Shown piece after piece: positions 34,403-43,719 of a stretch of DNA of 58,382 nt. The stretch is from Elusimicrobia bacterium GWC2_64_44 (lineage in GTDB: Bacteria > Elusimicrobiota > Elusimicrobia > Elusimicrobiales > UBA9959), in assembly GCA_001799845.1 (NCBI GenBank), contig MGUG01000042.1:1-58382 (forward strand). Direction: 5' to 3'. How positions within the stretch are numbered: the first letter of the stretch is position 1; the number at the start of each line of letters is the position of its first letter. Below the pieces are notes generated by a model, which was given only the letters and a program-made list of their open reading frames with translations, searched no databases and was not told the DNA's origin. A program made the position numbers and the translations under genes.

Positions 34403-35128
34403 TCAGCCTCTCAACTGGGTATTGGGGAGATATTTGAGCACTTCTTTGTGTATTTCCTGCAGCAGCGTCACCGGGGTTTCCGGGAAAGCCTCCAGGCGCG
34501 CGTCGAGCAGGCCGTTCTTGCGCGGCACGAACTTCTGCACGTAGTACTTGTGCGCCGCGCCGCCGGTGGCGGCCGCTATCAGCTTGGCCGCGGCGGCCAT
34601 CTCGTGCACGGTCAGGAAGGTTATCTCCCCGTCGCCGCGCGGCACGGGCGCCACGGTGGTGCGGAACTCGTATTCGGGGAACTTGGCCACCAGCTTCATG
34701 CTCTCGGCCATGGCTTCCTCGTGCCCTTCCACGCCGGCGGTGGCCGGCCACAGGAAACGCGGGCCCTTCACGTCCATGGCCACGTAATCCACCAGGCCTT
34801 CGCCCAGCAGGCGCTCCAGCACCTTGGGATTGCTGCCGTTGGTGTCGAGCTTGACGCAAAGGTCGCGGTCGCGCAGTTTGCCGATGAAGGGGACCAAATT
34901 GGGCTGCAGCGTGGGTTCGCCGCCGCAGATCACCACGCCGTTGACCCAGTCTTTTACCGTGTCCAGGTACTGCAGAAAACCCTCGGAGCCAAGGTCCGGA
35001 GCGTTCCTGAGCAGCGGCGCCGCGTGGCAGTGCGGGCACAGGTAGTTGCACCCCGTGGTAAAAGCCACCGCCGCGATCTTGCCGGGGTAGTCTATCAGGT
35101 TAAAACCTAAAGTCGCGCCTATTTTCAT
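34403..35128 (-). CDS. nrdG: anaerobic ribonucleotide reductase activating protein
   Basis: 241 residues from ATG 35128. The radical SAM cluster motif CNYLCPHC (C27, C31, C34) and the GGEPTLQPN segment are clear. NrdG uses S-adenosylmethionine and a [4Fe-4S] cluster to make the glycyl radical on NrdD. At 241 residues it matches the longer NrdG type found next to ATP-cone NrdD proteins. It follows nrdD by 59 nt and precedes dut by 1 nt. Confidence 0.93.
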   Translation of the reverse strand: MKIGATLGFNLIDYPGKIAAVAFTTGCNYLCPHCHAAPLLRNAPDLGSEGFLQYLDTVKDWVNGVVICGGEPTLQPNLVPFIGKLRDRDLCVKLDTNGSNPKVLERLLGEGLVDYVAMDVKGPRFLWPATAGVEGHEEAMAESMKLVAKFPEYEFRTTVAPVPRGDGEITFLTVHEMAAAAKLIAAATGGAAHKYYVQKFVPRKNGLLDARLEAFPETPVTLLQEIHKEVLKYLPNTQLRG

Positions 35129-35187
35129 TTGGTTCAAATTGGCGGCGGCGCCCTCGGTCGGGCGCCGCCGTCTCGGAGACAAGGGGC

Positions 35188-38100
35188 CTATTTTACTGCG
35201 TAGGCGCCCTCGATCATCTTCACGTACTCGGGCTCCTTGCGGTGCACCGGCTTGCCGCGCTTGAACTCCAGTTCGTAGCGCACGGCGGTGCCGTTGTTCT
35301 TGACGAGCACCGTGGGGATCGGGTCCAGCGGCACGTTCCAGCGGGCGGCCACCAGGCGCGCGTCCTGCTTGGTCAGGTCGTAGAACTCCACGGGGATCTC
35401 CATGCCCTTTTCCTTCAAGGCCTTGGTCAGCCAGGTCTTGGCCTCCTCGCACATGGAGCAGCCGACCTTGCCGAATACCATCACGCGCTTGGACGGGTCG
35501 GTCTCGTGCAGCCAGCTGGCGCCGGGCGCCATGTTGGCGTAGTGGTGAGCCACGGCCTCGCGCGCCTTGCTGATGGCCAGCTGCGAGTCGTTCCAGCCGG
35601 GGAGGTTGGAGAAGTAGCCCACTATCTTGGTGCGCTTGGTCATATCCTCGCTGCCGCACTTGCCGCACTTCTCCTTGAAGCCGAAGAAGTTGGTATGGCA
35701 GTTGTTGCAGTGCGTGAACTCCGGCGACACCGTGATCTGCGACGCCCGCGTGTTGCGGTAAGCCTTCTCGATCAGGGTACCGATAGAGGCCGGCGGAATC
35801 TGGGACTCGCCGCAGTACACGTGGATGATGGAGCCCGACTCGATCATGTCGTGGAACTTGCTCTGCAGCTCGATGCGGTCGAGGATGCTCACGTTGGCGC
35901 CCGGGTTGAGGTGGATGGAGTTGGTGTAGTACGGGGCCTTCTTCAGGTCGCCCTTCACCACTTTCTTCGCCTCGGGGAAGCGGGCCATGTCGCCCTTCGC
36001 GAGCTTCTGCGTGGCGGACTCGGCCGGGGTTTCCTCCAGCGTGACCTTCAGGCCGTACTGCGCCTTCAGCGAGGCCACCTTCTGGTACATGTGGTCGATG
36101 ATCTGCAGGCCGGTCTCATAGGCGTCCTTGCCGTCGTGGAGCTCCTTGCCGGTGAGGTACTGCACCACTTCGTTAAGGCCGATAAGGCCCATGATGTAGG
36201 TGGCCTTCTCCAGGTTCACGTAGGGCGTGCCGTCGTCCGAGGGCAGGCCGAGCGAGCGCAGCGGGCTGCCGTCGGTGTCCAGCAGGGTCTGGGTGTAGAC
36301 CTTCTTCTCCAGGTGGGCGCGCATCGCCAGGTCCATCGCCTTGGTGATCTGGTCCAGCGTGCCCTGCAGGGTCTTGCCCTTGAAGGCGGCCTGCGGCAGG
36401 TTGATGGTGACGTTCTGGAAGCCCGTGAAGCGGATGTGCTCGGGGTGCTTGAGCAGGAACGGGTCGGTGACCTTCTCCTTGAGGCGGCAGCACTGCGCGA
36501 GGGTCGCGCCGGCGCCGTCGCGGTCGAACATGAAGTAGGTGGAGCCGTTCTTGGTGGCGAGCCTGCAGCCGTAGTCGTAGACCTCGCGCTCGTCGGGGTT
36601 CTCCAGGGCTTCCTTGCTCACGTGCAGGTCGCACTTGGGGAAGGCGAACTGGATGCCGTACTTGTCGCCGTCCTCCCAGACCTTCATGAGCTCGATGGCG
36701 AACTCCTGCGAGGTCTTGACCATGCGGGCATCGCCGTAGGTGATGAACTTGCGGCCGTCGGCGGGATGCACCACGTCGCCGTTGCGGGAATCGCCCTCGA
36801 CGCCTTTGAAGCGCGGCGCCTCGTCGACCAGCTCGATGTGGCCCTGCGCGTCCTCGATCATGTACTTGCCGCCGGGCCCCATGGCCGGGACGTTGTGCAT
36901 GTACTGCGGCACGCCGGTGTGGATGTTGAAGTCTATGAACAGCGTCTGGCCCCCGCGGCTGAAGGCGTTCTGGCTGGCGGAGAAGATGAGGTTCTGGGCT
37001 ATCTGGCGCATCTCGCGGCGGCTCTGCTTGTTGAGCACGCGCACCTCGCCGGTCTTCTTGAAGTAGGGCGTCGGGGTGCCGTCGGTGAAGGTGACGGTGC
37101 CGGCCTCGGCCATGGCCTCCAGGGTGTCCTTGCGCAGGCGCACAGCCTTGCCCTCCAGCTCGCCCTCGACCAGGATCTCGGGGCAGTTGAGCATGGGCGC
37201 ATACAGGATATTAAGGAAACCGAAGCCCAGGGCGCCGGCGTAGCGGCTCTGCATCGAGGCCAGGAAGGTCTGGATGTGACCGTTAAGCACCATGGCGGAC
37301 TTGGCCGGGTTGCTCTTGTTCTGCAGGTTAGAGACTATCTTGTCGAGGCCGTACTTCTTGATGTACTCGACGGAGTGGGACGAGCAATACACGCGCTGGG
37401 GGTAGCCCAGGTCGTGGATGTGCACCATGCCGTTGTTGTGGGCCTGCGCCACTTCTTCGGAGAACACCTTGCGCAGGTTGTACTGCTTGAGCACGTACTC
37501 GGCGATGCCGAGGTTCACGGCTTCGGGGTTGTTGGAGGTGATGTTGGAGTTTTCCTTGCTGTTGCCGATGACCAGGGACTCCACGGTGGAGATGGGCATG
37601 GCGAGCGCGGAGTTCTTGAGCGGGATACCCATCATGGAGAGGTGGCTCTCGGCGATGCGGCGCAGGAACTGGGTGTCGTAAGACTTGGTGCCGTACTTGT
37701 CGGAGAGCTCGTAGGCGTTGTTCTCGGTCTCCTTGGCTATCATGCTGGCCAGGTCGGGGGTCAGGGCGTATTCCTTCTCCAGGGCCTGGGCGAGCTTGGC
37801 CCGGTCGAAGGGCTCGATGGTCTCGTTGGTGATGGACTGCACGAGGAGCATCTGGTCGGTGATGTCGGCCTTGGCGTTCTTCTTCTTGACGGTCAGGCCG
37901 CTGCGGACGCGGGTGCGGTCGAGCATGTAGAACTCGAACTTGTCGGCGGTGCGGTCAAAGCCTTTCTCACGCAGGACGGTAACGCACATGGCGTTGGATT
38001 CGTCCACGGTGGGGATGTTCCCCTTAAGGGTAAAGTCGTTATTGAGCCGGCGGGCAACTTCGTTGGCCACTTCCACGGCTTTCTCCTCGTCGCGGCCGCC

Positions 38101-38205
38101 CAGCGTGAGGGCCGCTTTGGAGATGGCGTTCTTTATCTTCTGTATTTCGAACAGGGCTTTCTTGCCGTCGCGCTTCTTGATCACTTTCGGAAAAAATTCG
38201 TTCAT
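35188..38205 (-). CDS. nrdD: anaerobic ribonucleoside-triphosphate reductase with C-terminal glutaredoxin-like domain
   Basis: 1005 residues. An ATP-cone (about 6-95, VIKRDGKKALFEIQKI) controls activity. The catalytic domain includes HIHDLGY, and a zinc site with C833, C836, C847 and C850 precedes the glycyl radical loop TKIVGYF (G863). A separate domain then follows from about residue 905, with VGCSMCEEAKTWL (C916-x2-C919) and DPIPTVLVKNNG, a glutaredoxin/thioredoxin-like fold. Canonical NrdD ends just after the radical loop, so the extra redox domain may supply electrons directly. Organisms with this enzyme make dNTPs without oxygen. It starts 17 nt after nrdR. Confidence 0.95.
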   Translation of the reverse strand: MNEFFPKVIKKRDGKKALFEIQKIKNAISKAALTLGGRDEEKAVEVANEVARRLNNDFTLKGNIPTVDESNAMCVTVLREKGFDRTADKFEFYMLDRTRVRSGLTVKKKNAKADITDQMLLVQSITNETIEPFDRAKLAQALEKEYALTPDLASMIAKETENNAYELSDKYGTKSYDTQFLRRIAESHLSMMGIPLKNSALAMPISTVESLVIGNSKENSNITSNNPEAVNLGIAEYVLKQYNLRKVFSEEVAQAHNNGMVHIHDLGYPQRVYCSSHSVEYIKKYGLDKIVSNLQNKSNPAKSAMVLNGHIQTFLASMQSRYAGALGFGFLNILYAPMLNCPEILVEGELEGKAVRLRKDTLEAMAEAGTVTFTDGTPTPYFKKTGEVRVLNKQSRREMRQIAQNLIFSASQNAFSRGGQTLFIDFNIHTGVPQYMHNVPAMGPGGKYMIEDAQGHIELVDEAPRFKGVEGDSRNGDVVHPADGRKFITYGDARMVKTSQEFAIELMKVWEDGDKYGIQFAFPKCDLHVSKEALENPDEREVYDYGCRLATKNGSTYFMFDRDGAGATLAQCCRLKEKVTDPFLLKHPEHIRFTGFQNVTINLPQAAFKGKTLQGTLDQITKAMDLAMRAHLEKKVYTQTLLDTDGSPLRSLGLPSDDGTPYVNLEKATYIMGLIGLNEVVQYLTGKELHDGKDAYETGLQIIDHMYQKVASLKAQYGLKVTLEETPAESATQKLAKGDMARFPEAKKVVKGDLKKAPYYTNSIHLNPGANVSILDRIELQSKFHDMIESGSIIHVYCGESQIPPASIGTLIEKAYRNTRASQITVSPEFTHCNNCHTNFFGFKEKCGKCGSEDMTKRTKIVGYFSNLPGWNDSQLAISKAREAVAHHYANMAPGASWLHETDPSKRVMVFGKVGCSMCEEAKTWLTKALKEKGMEIPVEFYDLTKQDARLVAARWNVPLDPIPTVLVKNNGTAVRYELEFKRGKPVHRKEPEYVKMIEGAYAVK

Positions 38206-38222
38206 TTCTTTATATCCCCTAT

Positions 38223-38672
38223 TTACTTTTTTATGGACTTTATTTCCTTCTCGAAATCCGCCACGTCCTCAAAGTCCTTGTAGATGGACGCGAACCGGAT
38301 GTATGCGACCTTGTCGAGCGCCTTGAGCTTGCGGGCCACGAGCTCCCCGATCTTGCTGCTGGGTATCTCGTAGGTGTCCTCGTTCCTCAAAGTATTCTCG
38401 ATATCCCTGCCTGCCTCCTCCATTTTTTCCACGCTGACGTCCCGCTTCTGGCAGGACTTGGTGATGCCGCTCATCAGCTTCTCTTTCAAAAAGCTCTCGC
38501 GCCGGCCGTCCTTCTTTATGACGACCAGGGGGTGCGTCTCTATGCGCTCGTAGGTGGTGAACCTCTTCTCGCATTTCTCGCATTCGCGCCGGCGCCTTAT
38601 TTCAAAGGCTTCGGACGAGTCGCGGCTGTCGGTGACTTTGGTGTCTTCGGCGCCGCAAAATGGACATTTCAT
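38223..38672 (-). CDS. nrdR: transcriptional repressor NrdR
   Basis: 149 residues, the standard length. The N-terminal zinc ribbon MKCPFCGAE with CEKCEKRFTTYER is diagnostic, followed by an ATP-cone (VVIKKDGRRESF). NrdR senses ATP/dATP and represses ribonucleotide reductase genes. Here it heads the operon with nrdD, so autoregulation is likely. I could not find a full tandem NrdR box upstream. Confidence 0.96.
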   Translation of the reverse strand: MKCPFCGAEDTKVTDSRDSSEAFEIRRRRECEKCEKRFTTYERIETHPLVVIKKDGRRESFLKEKLMSGITKSCQKRDVSVEKMEEAGRDIENTLRNEDTYEIPSSKIGELVARKLKALDKVAYIRFASIYKDFEDVADFEKEIKSIKK

Positions 38673-38990
38673 CGTTTCTTTACCTGTCTAAAAGGGGCGA
38701 AAGGCCCCCGGGCTCAGCGTCCCTGCTATACTATACTAGACGCTCGCCTATCTACCATACGTTGTGCTTGTTACAACCCTCACCACTATTAGTAGTAGCA
38801 AGGATATTTTACACTATGTCCCATTTTTGAGGCAATCTTTTTCTGTTTTCTCATTGGGAAAAATAATATTTGACATTAAATTACGGATCCTTCGTTTCTT
38901 TTATCACTGTTAAATACGCCGTTTTATAAGCGCGCGCGCTTGACTTGTCAAACCTGTCTTTATGTTACATGTAACCATGGTCAAGTGTGA
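38673..38990. other. AT-rich intergenic region between divergent nrdR and pilin genes
   Basis: About 430 bp separate nrdR and the pilin gene. It holds a TATACTATACT run (38728-38738) suitable as a -10 for nrdR on the minus strand (TATAGT), a GGGGC/GCCCC mini-hairpin near 38697-38709, and a perfect 12-bp palindrome GTTACATGTAAC at 38964-38975 that could be an operator. I see no tRNA or small gene in it. Confidence 0.45.
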
Positions 38991-39021
38991 CCTGGAAACG
39001 ATGGCTAAAGCCGCCGCGAGG

Positions 39022-39035
39022 GGCTAAACTATTGC
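39022..39035 (+). promoter_or_regulatory. sigma-54-like -24/-12 promoter for the pilin gene
   Basis: GG at 39022-39023 and GC at 39034-39035, separated by exactly 10 nt and ending TTGC, fit the -24/-12 spacing of sigma-54 promoters. It lies about 70 nt before the pilin ATG. Pilin genes are often sigma-54 dependent through PilR, but the match is limited to these bases. Confidence 0.4.
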
Positions 39036-39105
39036 GGTAACAGCGGCCGCCGGGGCATCATCCATATATTATCCCCGGAGAGGCATTGTTACAGGAGGCA
39101 GAGAC

Positions 39106-39570
39106 ATGAAAAAGGCAAAACAGGGGTTCACCCTGATAGAGCTGATGATAGTGGTGGCGATCATAGGTATCCTGGCGGCCATAGCGATACCGAAGTTCGC
39201 CGACCTCATCAACAAGTCGAAGGAGGGCGCCACCAAGGGGGCTCTCTCCTCGGTGCGCAGCGCCATACAGGTGTACTACGGGGACAACGAAGGCTGGTTC
39301 CCGGCGGACACCCTGAGCTGCATTACCCTGAACGCGAAGTATATCGGCGAGATCCCGCTGGCGAAGGCGCCTGGCACGGCTCACGCCGACGCGCGCGGGG
39401 TGGCGGCTGTTGCCAACGGAGGAGCCATAACTGACGCGACTGGCTGGGCCTACTTTAACGACCCGACCCACGCGGCCAGCTGGGGCAACTTCGTGGTGGC
39501 CTGCACTCACGAGGACATAAAGGGGCGCGACGGCGGCACCGCTGTATTCTCGCCTTGGTCGACCTTCTAG
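39106..39570 (+). CDS. type IV pilin (PilA/PilE-like)
   Basis: 154 residues. The prepilin site is [19 protein letters not shown]: cleavage after G7, methylated F8, and E12 (E5 of the mature chain), followed by the long hydrophobic N-terminal helix. The globular domain is short and Gly/Ala-rich, with C71 and C136 that can form the D-region disulfide. ACAGGAGG lies upstream of the ATG. It is a single-gene unit with its own strong terminator, as expected for an abundant structural subunit. It might instead be a type II secretion pseudopilin, but the neighbourhood has no secretion genes. Confidence 0.92.
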   Translation: MKKAKQGFTLIELMIVVAIIGILAAIAIPKFADLINKSKEGATKGALSSVRSAIQVYYGDNEGWFPADTLSCITLNAKYIGEIPLAKAPGTAHADARGVAAVANGGAITDATGWAYFNDPTHAASWGNFVVACTHEDIKGRDGGTAVFSPWSTF

Positions 39571-39586
39571 GAGGAAGGCAAAAAAG

Positions 39587-39618
39587 GGCCCCGCGCTTAC
39601 CGGCGCGGGGCCTTTTTT
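39587..39618. terminator. strong Rho-independent terminator after the pilin gene
   Basis: Ten-bp GC-rich stem (39587-39596 with 39603-39612), TTTTTT on the right and AAAAA on the left, so it can also stop minus-strand transcripts from the lipoprotein gene that ends at 39647. Confidence 0.92.
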
Positions 39619-39646
39619 ACGCCCGGTTTTCACTGTATACGCAGTT

Positions 39647-40543
39647 CTATTCGGCCGGGGGCGGGTTCAGCCCTATATCCTGCATGCCGCGGCGCAGCCT
39701 TTTCAGCGAGTGGGCGCCGTCGTCGGCCCAGCCGCGCATGTCAGACACGACTTTTCCGTCCTTCAGGAAGAAGATCCACGGAGAGGACATAAAACTTACG
39801 CCGGGGAAATCCCCCCACTTACGCGCAATGTAAACCTGCTGCAGGCCGGCAGCCGCTTTCATCTCGACGACCCCGGCGGCGTCGAAACGGCGGGAGACCA
39901 GTACGGCGCCTACCTCGAACATGGGCCCAAGGGCCGGGTCCTCCATTATTTCCCGCACGGCGCGGGCCGAAACGCCGCAGCCAGGCGAAAAGGCCATTAT
40001 CATATGCGCGCCGCGGTGCAGGCGCAGGGAGCGCAGCCGGGCGGTCTTCCCGTCGGGAGAAAGCTCGTAGGCCAGCCAATTGCCCGCAGGGGCTGGCTCC
40101 GGCACGACTATTTTCGGCAGTTTTTCCGTGATTATGGCCGGAAAGCGCTCCCGCATCTCCCCCGCTTTATCGAAAAGGCGGGCGTTGAGCAGGGCAGAAT
40201 ACATATCCTCGATGTCATCGGCTTCAAAGGTCCCGCGGCGCACCTTCTCTTTGACGGCCTTCTCAAGTTTAAGGGCGTTGGCCTCGCTGTCCGGGGTATA
40301 AAAGGCTATGGTCCCCAACGCCTTGCACAACCGGCCCAGGGTTTCGCGTGAATAGGCGCCCAGCCGCTCCGGTTCCAGGTAAGCGTCCGGTATCTCCCCG
40401 GCTAATCGTTCAAAAGCCGGCATATCCTTGGCCTTCTGCGCCGCCTTCACGGACTCCAGAGCTTTACCGATCCTTTTTTCCGGCCCGGCGCAGCCGCCCA
40501 ACAGCAAAATGGCTGCGGCAAACAGAAGTTCTTTGCTTTTCAT
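39647..40543 (-). CDS. lipoprotein with C-terminal thioredoxin-like domain
   Basis: 298 residues. A lipobox, LLLGGC, gives a lipid-anchored Cys near residue 18. The middle is helical (SVKAAQKAKDMPAFERLAGEIP). The C-terminal third has a TlpA/thioredoxin-like order: strand, FSPGCGVS, helix, VGAVLVSRRF, and SSPWIFFLKDGKVV with the cis-Pro-like segment. Only one Cys remains in the active-site loop (CGVS rather than CxxC), so simple disulfide exchange is doubtful. It overlaps the nucleoside phosphorylase gene by 4 nt. Confidence 0.72.
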   Translation of the reverse strand: MKSKELLFAAAILLLGGCAGPEKRIGKALESVKAAQKAKDMPAFERLAGEIPDAYLEPERLGAYSRETLGRLCKALGTIAFYTPDSEANALKLEKAVKEKVRRGTFEADDIEDMYSALLNARLFDKAGEMRERFPAIITEKLPKIVVPEPAPAGNWLAYELSPDGKTARLRSLRLHRGAHMIMAFSPGCGVSARAVREIMEDPALGPMFEVGAVLVSRRFDAAGVVEMKAAAGLQQVYIARKWGDFPGVSFMSSPWIFFLKDGKVVSDMRGWADDGAHSLKRLRRGMQDIGLNPPPAE

Positions 40544-41313
40544 ATCCCTAGACAGGCCTCCGCCGCCAGCCAGAATATCTTTTCGCGTATGTAGGAAGGG
40601 TCATGCGCGTGGCGCTTGTCCCAGTCCTTGCCGCTGACGTCGTCGTGCAGGTAAAGTATGGCGCCGGCCTGGTAGCCGCGGAATTTGGCCACGGCGAACA
40701 CCGCAGCCGCCTCCATCTCCACGGCCAGGCAGCCTTCTTTTTTGCGCAGGGCCACCTTTTCAGGGGTTTCCCGGAAGAAAGCGTCGGTGGTCCAGGTCTT
40801 GGACACCAGATACGGCACGCCGTGCTTATCCATCACTTTTTTTATGGCCGCCACGGCGCGCGGCGAGGCCGCGACCTCGCGCGAAGGCGGCAGGTAATGG
40901 TAGGAGAAACCCTCGTCCCGCACGGCCGAGCGGGGCACTATCAAATGACCGAAGGAATGAGACTTATCCAGCCCGCCGGCCGAGCCGCAGAGCACCCATT
41001 TAGAGCACCCTTTCGCGCCCAGCTCTTCCATTATGCCGGCGGCTATCGGCGCCCCGACGGAGGGTCTGTAGAGCAGCAGTTTTTTGCCTTTGTGGGTAAA
41101 TTGATAGATCGGGTAATCCTGGCAGACGGTGTTGCAGGTGTATATCTGTTTCAGGCGGCCTGCGCTCTTGAGCCTGGCGACGGTCTCGCCCTGGAAGCAC
41201 ATGATCCCGCGCTCCGGCAGGCCGGCCACGCCAGGGCGGATGTGGGAAGGGTTTATGACCGCCCGCCGCTCTGTGTCAAACTCGAGTATCGGAATTTTAT
41301 TTATCTTCAGCAT
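40540..41313 (-). CDS. nucleoside phosphorylase (PNP/UDP family)
   Basis: 257 residues. Family motifs are VGAPIAAGIMEELGAKG, the phosphate/ribose loop WVLCGSAGGLD, and VEMEAAAVFAVAKFRG, where the Glu pair contacts the ribose. Enzymes of this type split nucleosides with phosphate; the closest look is uridine phosphorylase-like, but base choice cannot be read from sequence. It is 3 nt downstream of recG and overlaps the lipoprotein gene by 4 nt. Confidence 0.85.
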   Translation of the reverse strand: MLKINKIPILEFDTERRAVINPSHIRPGVAGLPERGIMCFQGETVARLKSAGRLKQIYTCNTVCQDYPIYQFTHKGKKLLLYRPSVGAPIAAGIMEELGAKGCSKWVLCGSAGGLDKSHSFGHLIVPRSAVRDEGFSYHYLPPSREVAASPRAVAAIKKVMDKHGVPYLVSKTWTTDAFFRETPEKVALRKKEGCLAVEMEAAAVFAVAKFRGYQAGAILYLHDDVSGKDWDKRHAHDPSYIREKIFWLAAEACLGI

Positions 41314-41316
41314 AGT

Positions 41317-43392
41317 TCAGGCCAGGTCTATGAGGTTCCAGCGGGCGGCGTAGAGGGAGGAAAGCTTCTTGCGCAGGCCCCGGTTCTCTTTGGCGGCCAG
41401 CTCTGGGTCGGCGGCCAGGATGGCCTCGCGGTCCTCTATGGCAGCCTCCAGTATATCCTTGTCGCGGGACATGTCTGCCAGCTTGAAGTCCATGTCGCCG
41501 TGCTGGCGCACGCCCAGGATCTCGCCCGCGCCCCTTATATAGATATCTTTTTCGCTTAATTCGAAACCGTTGGAGGTAGCCACCATCGCGCGCAGGCGCT
41601 CGGCCGAGTCGCCGCCGCGGTTGTGGGCCACCAGCAGGCAGCGCGAGTCGTGCTTGCCGCGGCCCACGCGGCCGCGCAGCTGGTGCAGGCTCGCCAGGCC
41701 GTAGCGCTCGGCGTTATTTATCACCATCAGGGTGGCGTTGGGCACGTCTATGCCCACCTCTATCACCTGCGTGGCCACCAGCACGTCGGTGCGGCCGGCG
41801 GCAAAATCCTCCATCACCTGCTTCTTGAGCTCGCCGGGCAGGCGGCCGTGCAGCATGTCCACCTGCTTGCCGCGAAAAAGGACCTGCAGCCGCTCGAATT
41901 CGGCCTTTACGGACTTCATATCGGCGTCGGCGGTCTCCTCGATGACGGGATAGACTATGTAGACCTGGCGGCCTTTGGCGACTTCGTCCTTGGCGGCCAT
42001 GAAGGCCACGTCCTCGGTGGCCTCGGCGGTTTTAATGGGCTTGCGGCCGGGCGGCAGCTCGCGCAGGACGCTCAGGTCCAGGTCTCCGTACATGGCCAGG
42101 AACAGCGTGCGGGGAATGGGCGTGGCCGTCATGATGAGCATGTCGGCCCGGTCGCCCTTGGCGCGCAGGGCCGCGCGCTGGCGCACGCCGAAGCGGTGCT
42201 GCTCGTCTATGACCACCAGCCGCAGGTTCCGGAAGGCCACCCCGTCGCTGATAACGGCGTGGGTGCCCAGCAGTATGTCTATTTTCCCCGCGGCCAGGTC
42301 GGCGAGTATCTTTTTCTTCTCTGCCGCCTTCACGCGGCCGGTCAGCAGGGCGGCGCGCACGCCGAGGCCCTTGAGGAAGCGCCCGAAGGTGAGGAAGTGC
42401 TGCTCGGCCAGTATCTCGGTGGGGGCGGCGAACACGCTCTGGCCGCCGTTCTCGGCCGCTAGCAGCATGGCCGACAGCGCCACCACGGTCTTGCCGCTGC
42501 CCACGTCGCCTTCGAGCAGGCGGGCCATGGGGGTGGGCGCCTGCATGTCGGTGAAGATCTCGTTGATGGCGTGCGCCTGGCCGGCGGTGAACTGGAAGCC
42601 CAGATTGGCGCGGAAGGGCGTGAGCAGGGTTTTCTTCACCTCGTAGGCAAAGCCCTTCTGCACGGCGCGGGTCTGCCGCTTCTTGATGGCCCAGGCCAGG
42701 GCCAGCAGCAGCAGCTCCTCGTAGATGAAGCGGCGGCGGGACTGCACCAGCTCGAAGTTGTTCTCGGGGAAGTGGATGGCCCGGGCCGCGAGCGAGCGCG
42801 CGAGCAGGCCGCGCCTGGCGGCCAGCGCCGGCGGCAGGAAGTCCCCCACCGACTCCGCGCCGGCCTGCACGGCCTCGTAGACCGCCTCGCGCACGAACCT
42901 GGCCGTCAGGCCCTCGGTGAGCGGGTACACCGGCACTATGCGGCCGACGTGCATCCTCAGCGCGGCCGCGTCGTCGTCGGGATAATATTCGTCGGCGCGC
43001 AGGCGGGTGAGGAACAGCGGGTCGTCGGGGGTGCCGGTGACCCAGACGGTGCGCCCCGGCCTGAGGTCCTTGCGCAGCGGGGCGAACACGTCGAAGCGCG
43101 GGCTGTGGCGCTTGAAGAAGGAAGCCTCGGCCTCGCCGGCGGGGGTCTCGAGCACGGTCTTGAAGATGCGCAGGCCGGAGCCCGTGTACATGTCCCGCAC
43201 GGTCTTGATCTTGCCGCGGATGACGGGGGCGTCCTCGAGGACGGGGTTGGGCTCTTTCTTGCCGGGCAGGCGGCGGTCTTCCCAGGCGCGCGGGAAATAG
43301 AACAGCAGGTCGTCCATGGTCTCCACGCCAAGGCGGCCGAAAAGCTCCGCTTTTTTGGGCCCCACGCCCTTCAGAAATTGGATAGAAGTCAT
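41317..43392 (-). CDS. recG: ATP-dependent DNA helicase RecG
   Basis: 691 residues, a full-length RecG. The N-terminal wedge domain starts FLKGVGPKKAELFGRLGV. Helicase motifs: Walker A EGDVGSGKTVVA, DEQHRFGVRQR (motif II), TATPIPRT (motif III), ATQVIEVGIDVPNATLM (motif V) and QLRGRVGRG (motif VI). RecG regresses stalled replication forks and processes recombination intermediates. A TATAAT box lies about 25 nt upstream of the ATG. It is first of a three-gene minus-strand operon. Confidence 0.97.
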   Translation of the reverse strand: MTSIQFLKGVGPKKAELFGRLGVETMDDLLFYFPRAWEDRRLPGKKEPNPVLEDAPVIRGKIKTVRDMYTGSGLRIFKTVLETPAGEAEASFFKRHSPRFDVFAPLRKDLRPGRTVWVTGTPDDPLFLTRLRADEYYPDDDAAALRMHVGRIVPVYPLTEGLTARFVREAVYEAVQAGAESVGDFLPPALAARRGLLARSLAARAIHFPENNFELVQSRRRFIYEELLLLALAWAIKKRQTRAVQKGFAYEVKKTLLTPFRANLGFQFTAGQAHAINEIFTDMQAPTPMARLLEGDVGSGKTVVALSAMLLAAENGGQSVFAAPTEILAEQHFLTFGRFLKGLGVRAALLTGRVKAAEKKKILADLAAGKIDILLGTHAVISDGVAFRNLRLVVIDEQHRFGVRQRAALRAKGDRADMLIMTATPIPRTLFLAMYGDLDLSVLRELPPGRKPIKTAEATEDVAFMAAKDEVAKGRQVYIVYPVIEETADADMKSVKAEFERLQVLFRGKQVDMLHGRLPGELKKQVMEDFAAGRTDVLVATQVIEVGIDVPNATLMVINNAERYGLASLHQLRGRVGRGKHDSRCLLVAHNRGGDSAERLRAMVATSNGFELSEKDIYIRGAGEILGVRQHGDMDFKLADMSRDKDILEAAIEDREAILAADPELAAKENRGLRKKLSSLYAARWNLIDLA

Positions 43393-43456
43393 CTCTTTTT
43401 GCCGGGAAATATTATAGTAATTTCCCGCGCCCGACGGAGAAAGCGGCCATTCAATC

Positions 43457-43510
43457 TTGAGCGCCTTTTGAGCCGCACTTGAGCGTTTCTTGAAGGGGTT
43501 TTCTTATACT
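43457..43510 (+). promoter_or_regulatory. promoter of RNA A with four TTGA repeats at 11-nt period
   Basis: TTGAGC at 43457, 43468 and 43479 and TTGAAG at 43490 recur every 11 nt; the last lies 9 nt before the -10 TATACT (43505-43510). Direct repeats with one helical turn spacing that replace the -35 are the known geometry of PhoB/PhoP (OmpR-family) activator sites. RNA B has the same arrangement. No recognisable sigma-70 -35 is needed in this model. Confidence 0.6.
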
Positions 43511-43516
43511 ATGAGT

Positions 43517-43715
43517 GTAGTCTAACGCTCTTTTAAAAACAGATCCCCGGCGCCGTTGATACGCCCCCCTAACCCAAACCCCCAAGACTTCGGGCCTTCG
43601 GGCTCGTTGCTCTAGTATCCGCGGCGCCGGCTCACTTTAAGCTCTGCCGGTCAACACTTAAGGCAATTAGTAAGGCTTTCGTCAGTCTCCCTCAACCCCG
43701 GCAGAGCGCATTTTA
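43517..43715 (+). ncRNA. structured C-rich small RNA A
   Basis: Noncoding, about 200 nt; ends are inferred from the -10 box and the T-run. Stem P1 pairs CCGGCGCCG (43547-43555) with CGGCGCCGG (43622-43630). Between them lie CGCCCCCCTAACCC, a second C-run, and a hairpin closed by a TTCG tetraloop (near 43591-43606). A 10-bp P3 (GCTCTGCCGG 43641-43650, CCGGCAGAGC 43698-43707) followed by ATTTT may be the terminator. Copy B preserves each stem with different bases. The C-runs could bind G-rich ribosome-binding sites. I know no matching Rfam family. Confidence 0.7.
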
Positions 43716-43719
43716 AAGG

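Noticed and set aside
35242..38283. 1013-codon open frame antisense to nrdD
   Set aside because: Long antisense frames are common in GC-rich genes. Its composition is Gly/Val/Leu/His biased, and nrdD on the other strand is beyond doubt.
38673..39105. NrdR boxes upstream of nrdR
   Set aside because: Only partial matches such as TACACTATGT are seen; there is no pair of full boxes at the usual spacing, so no site is claimed.
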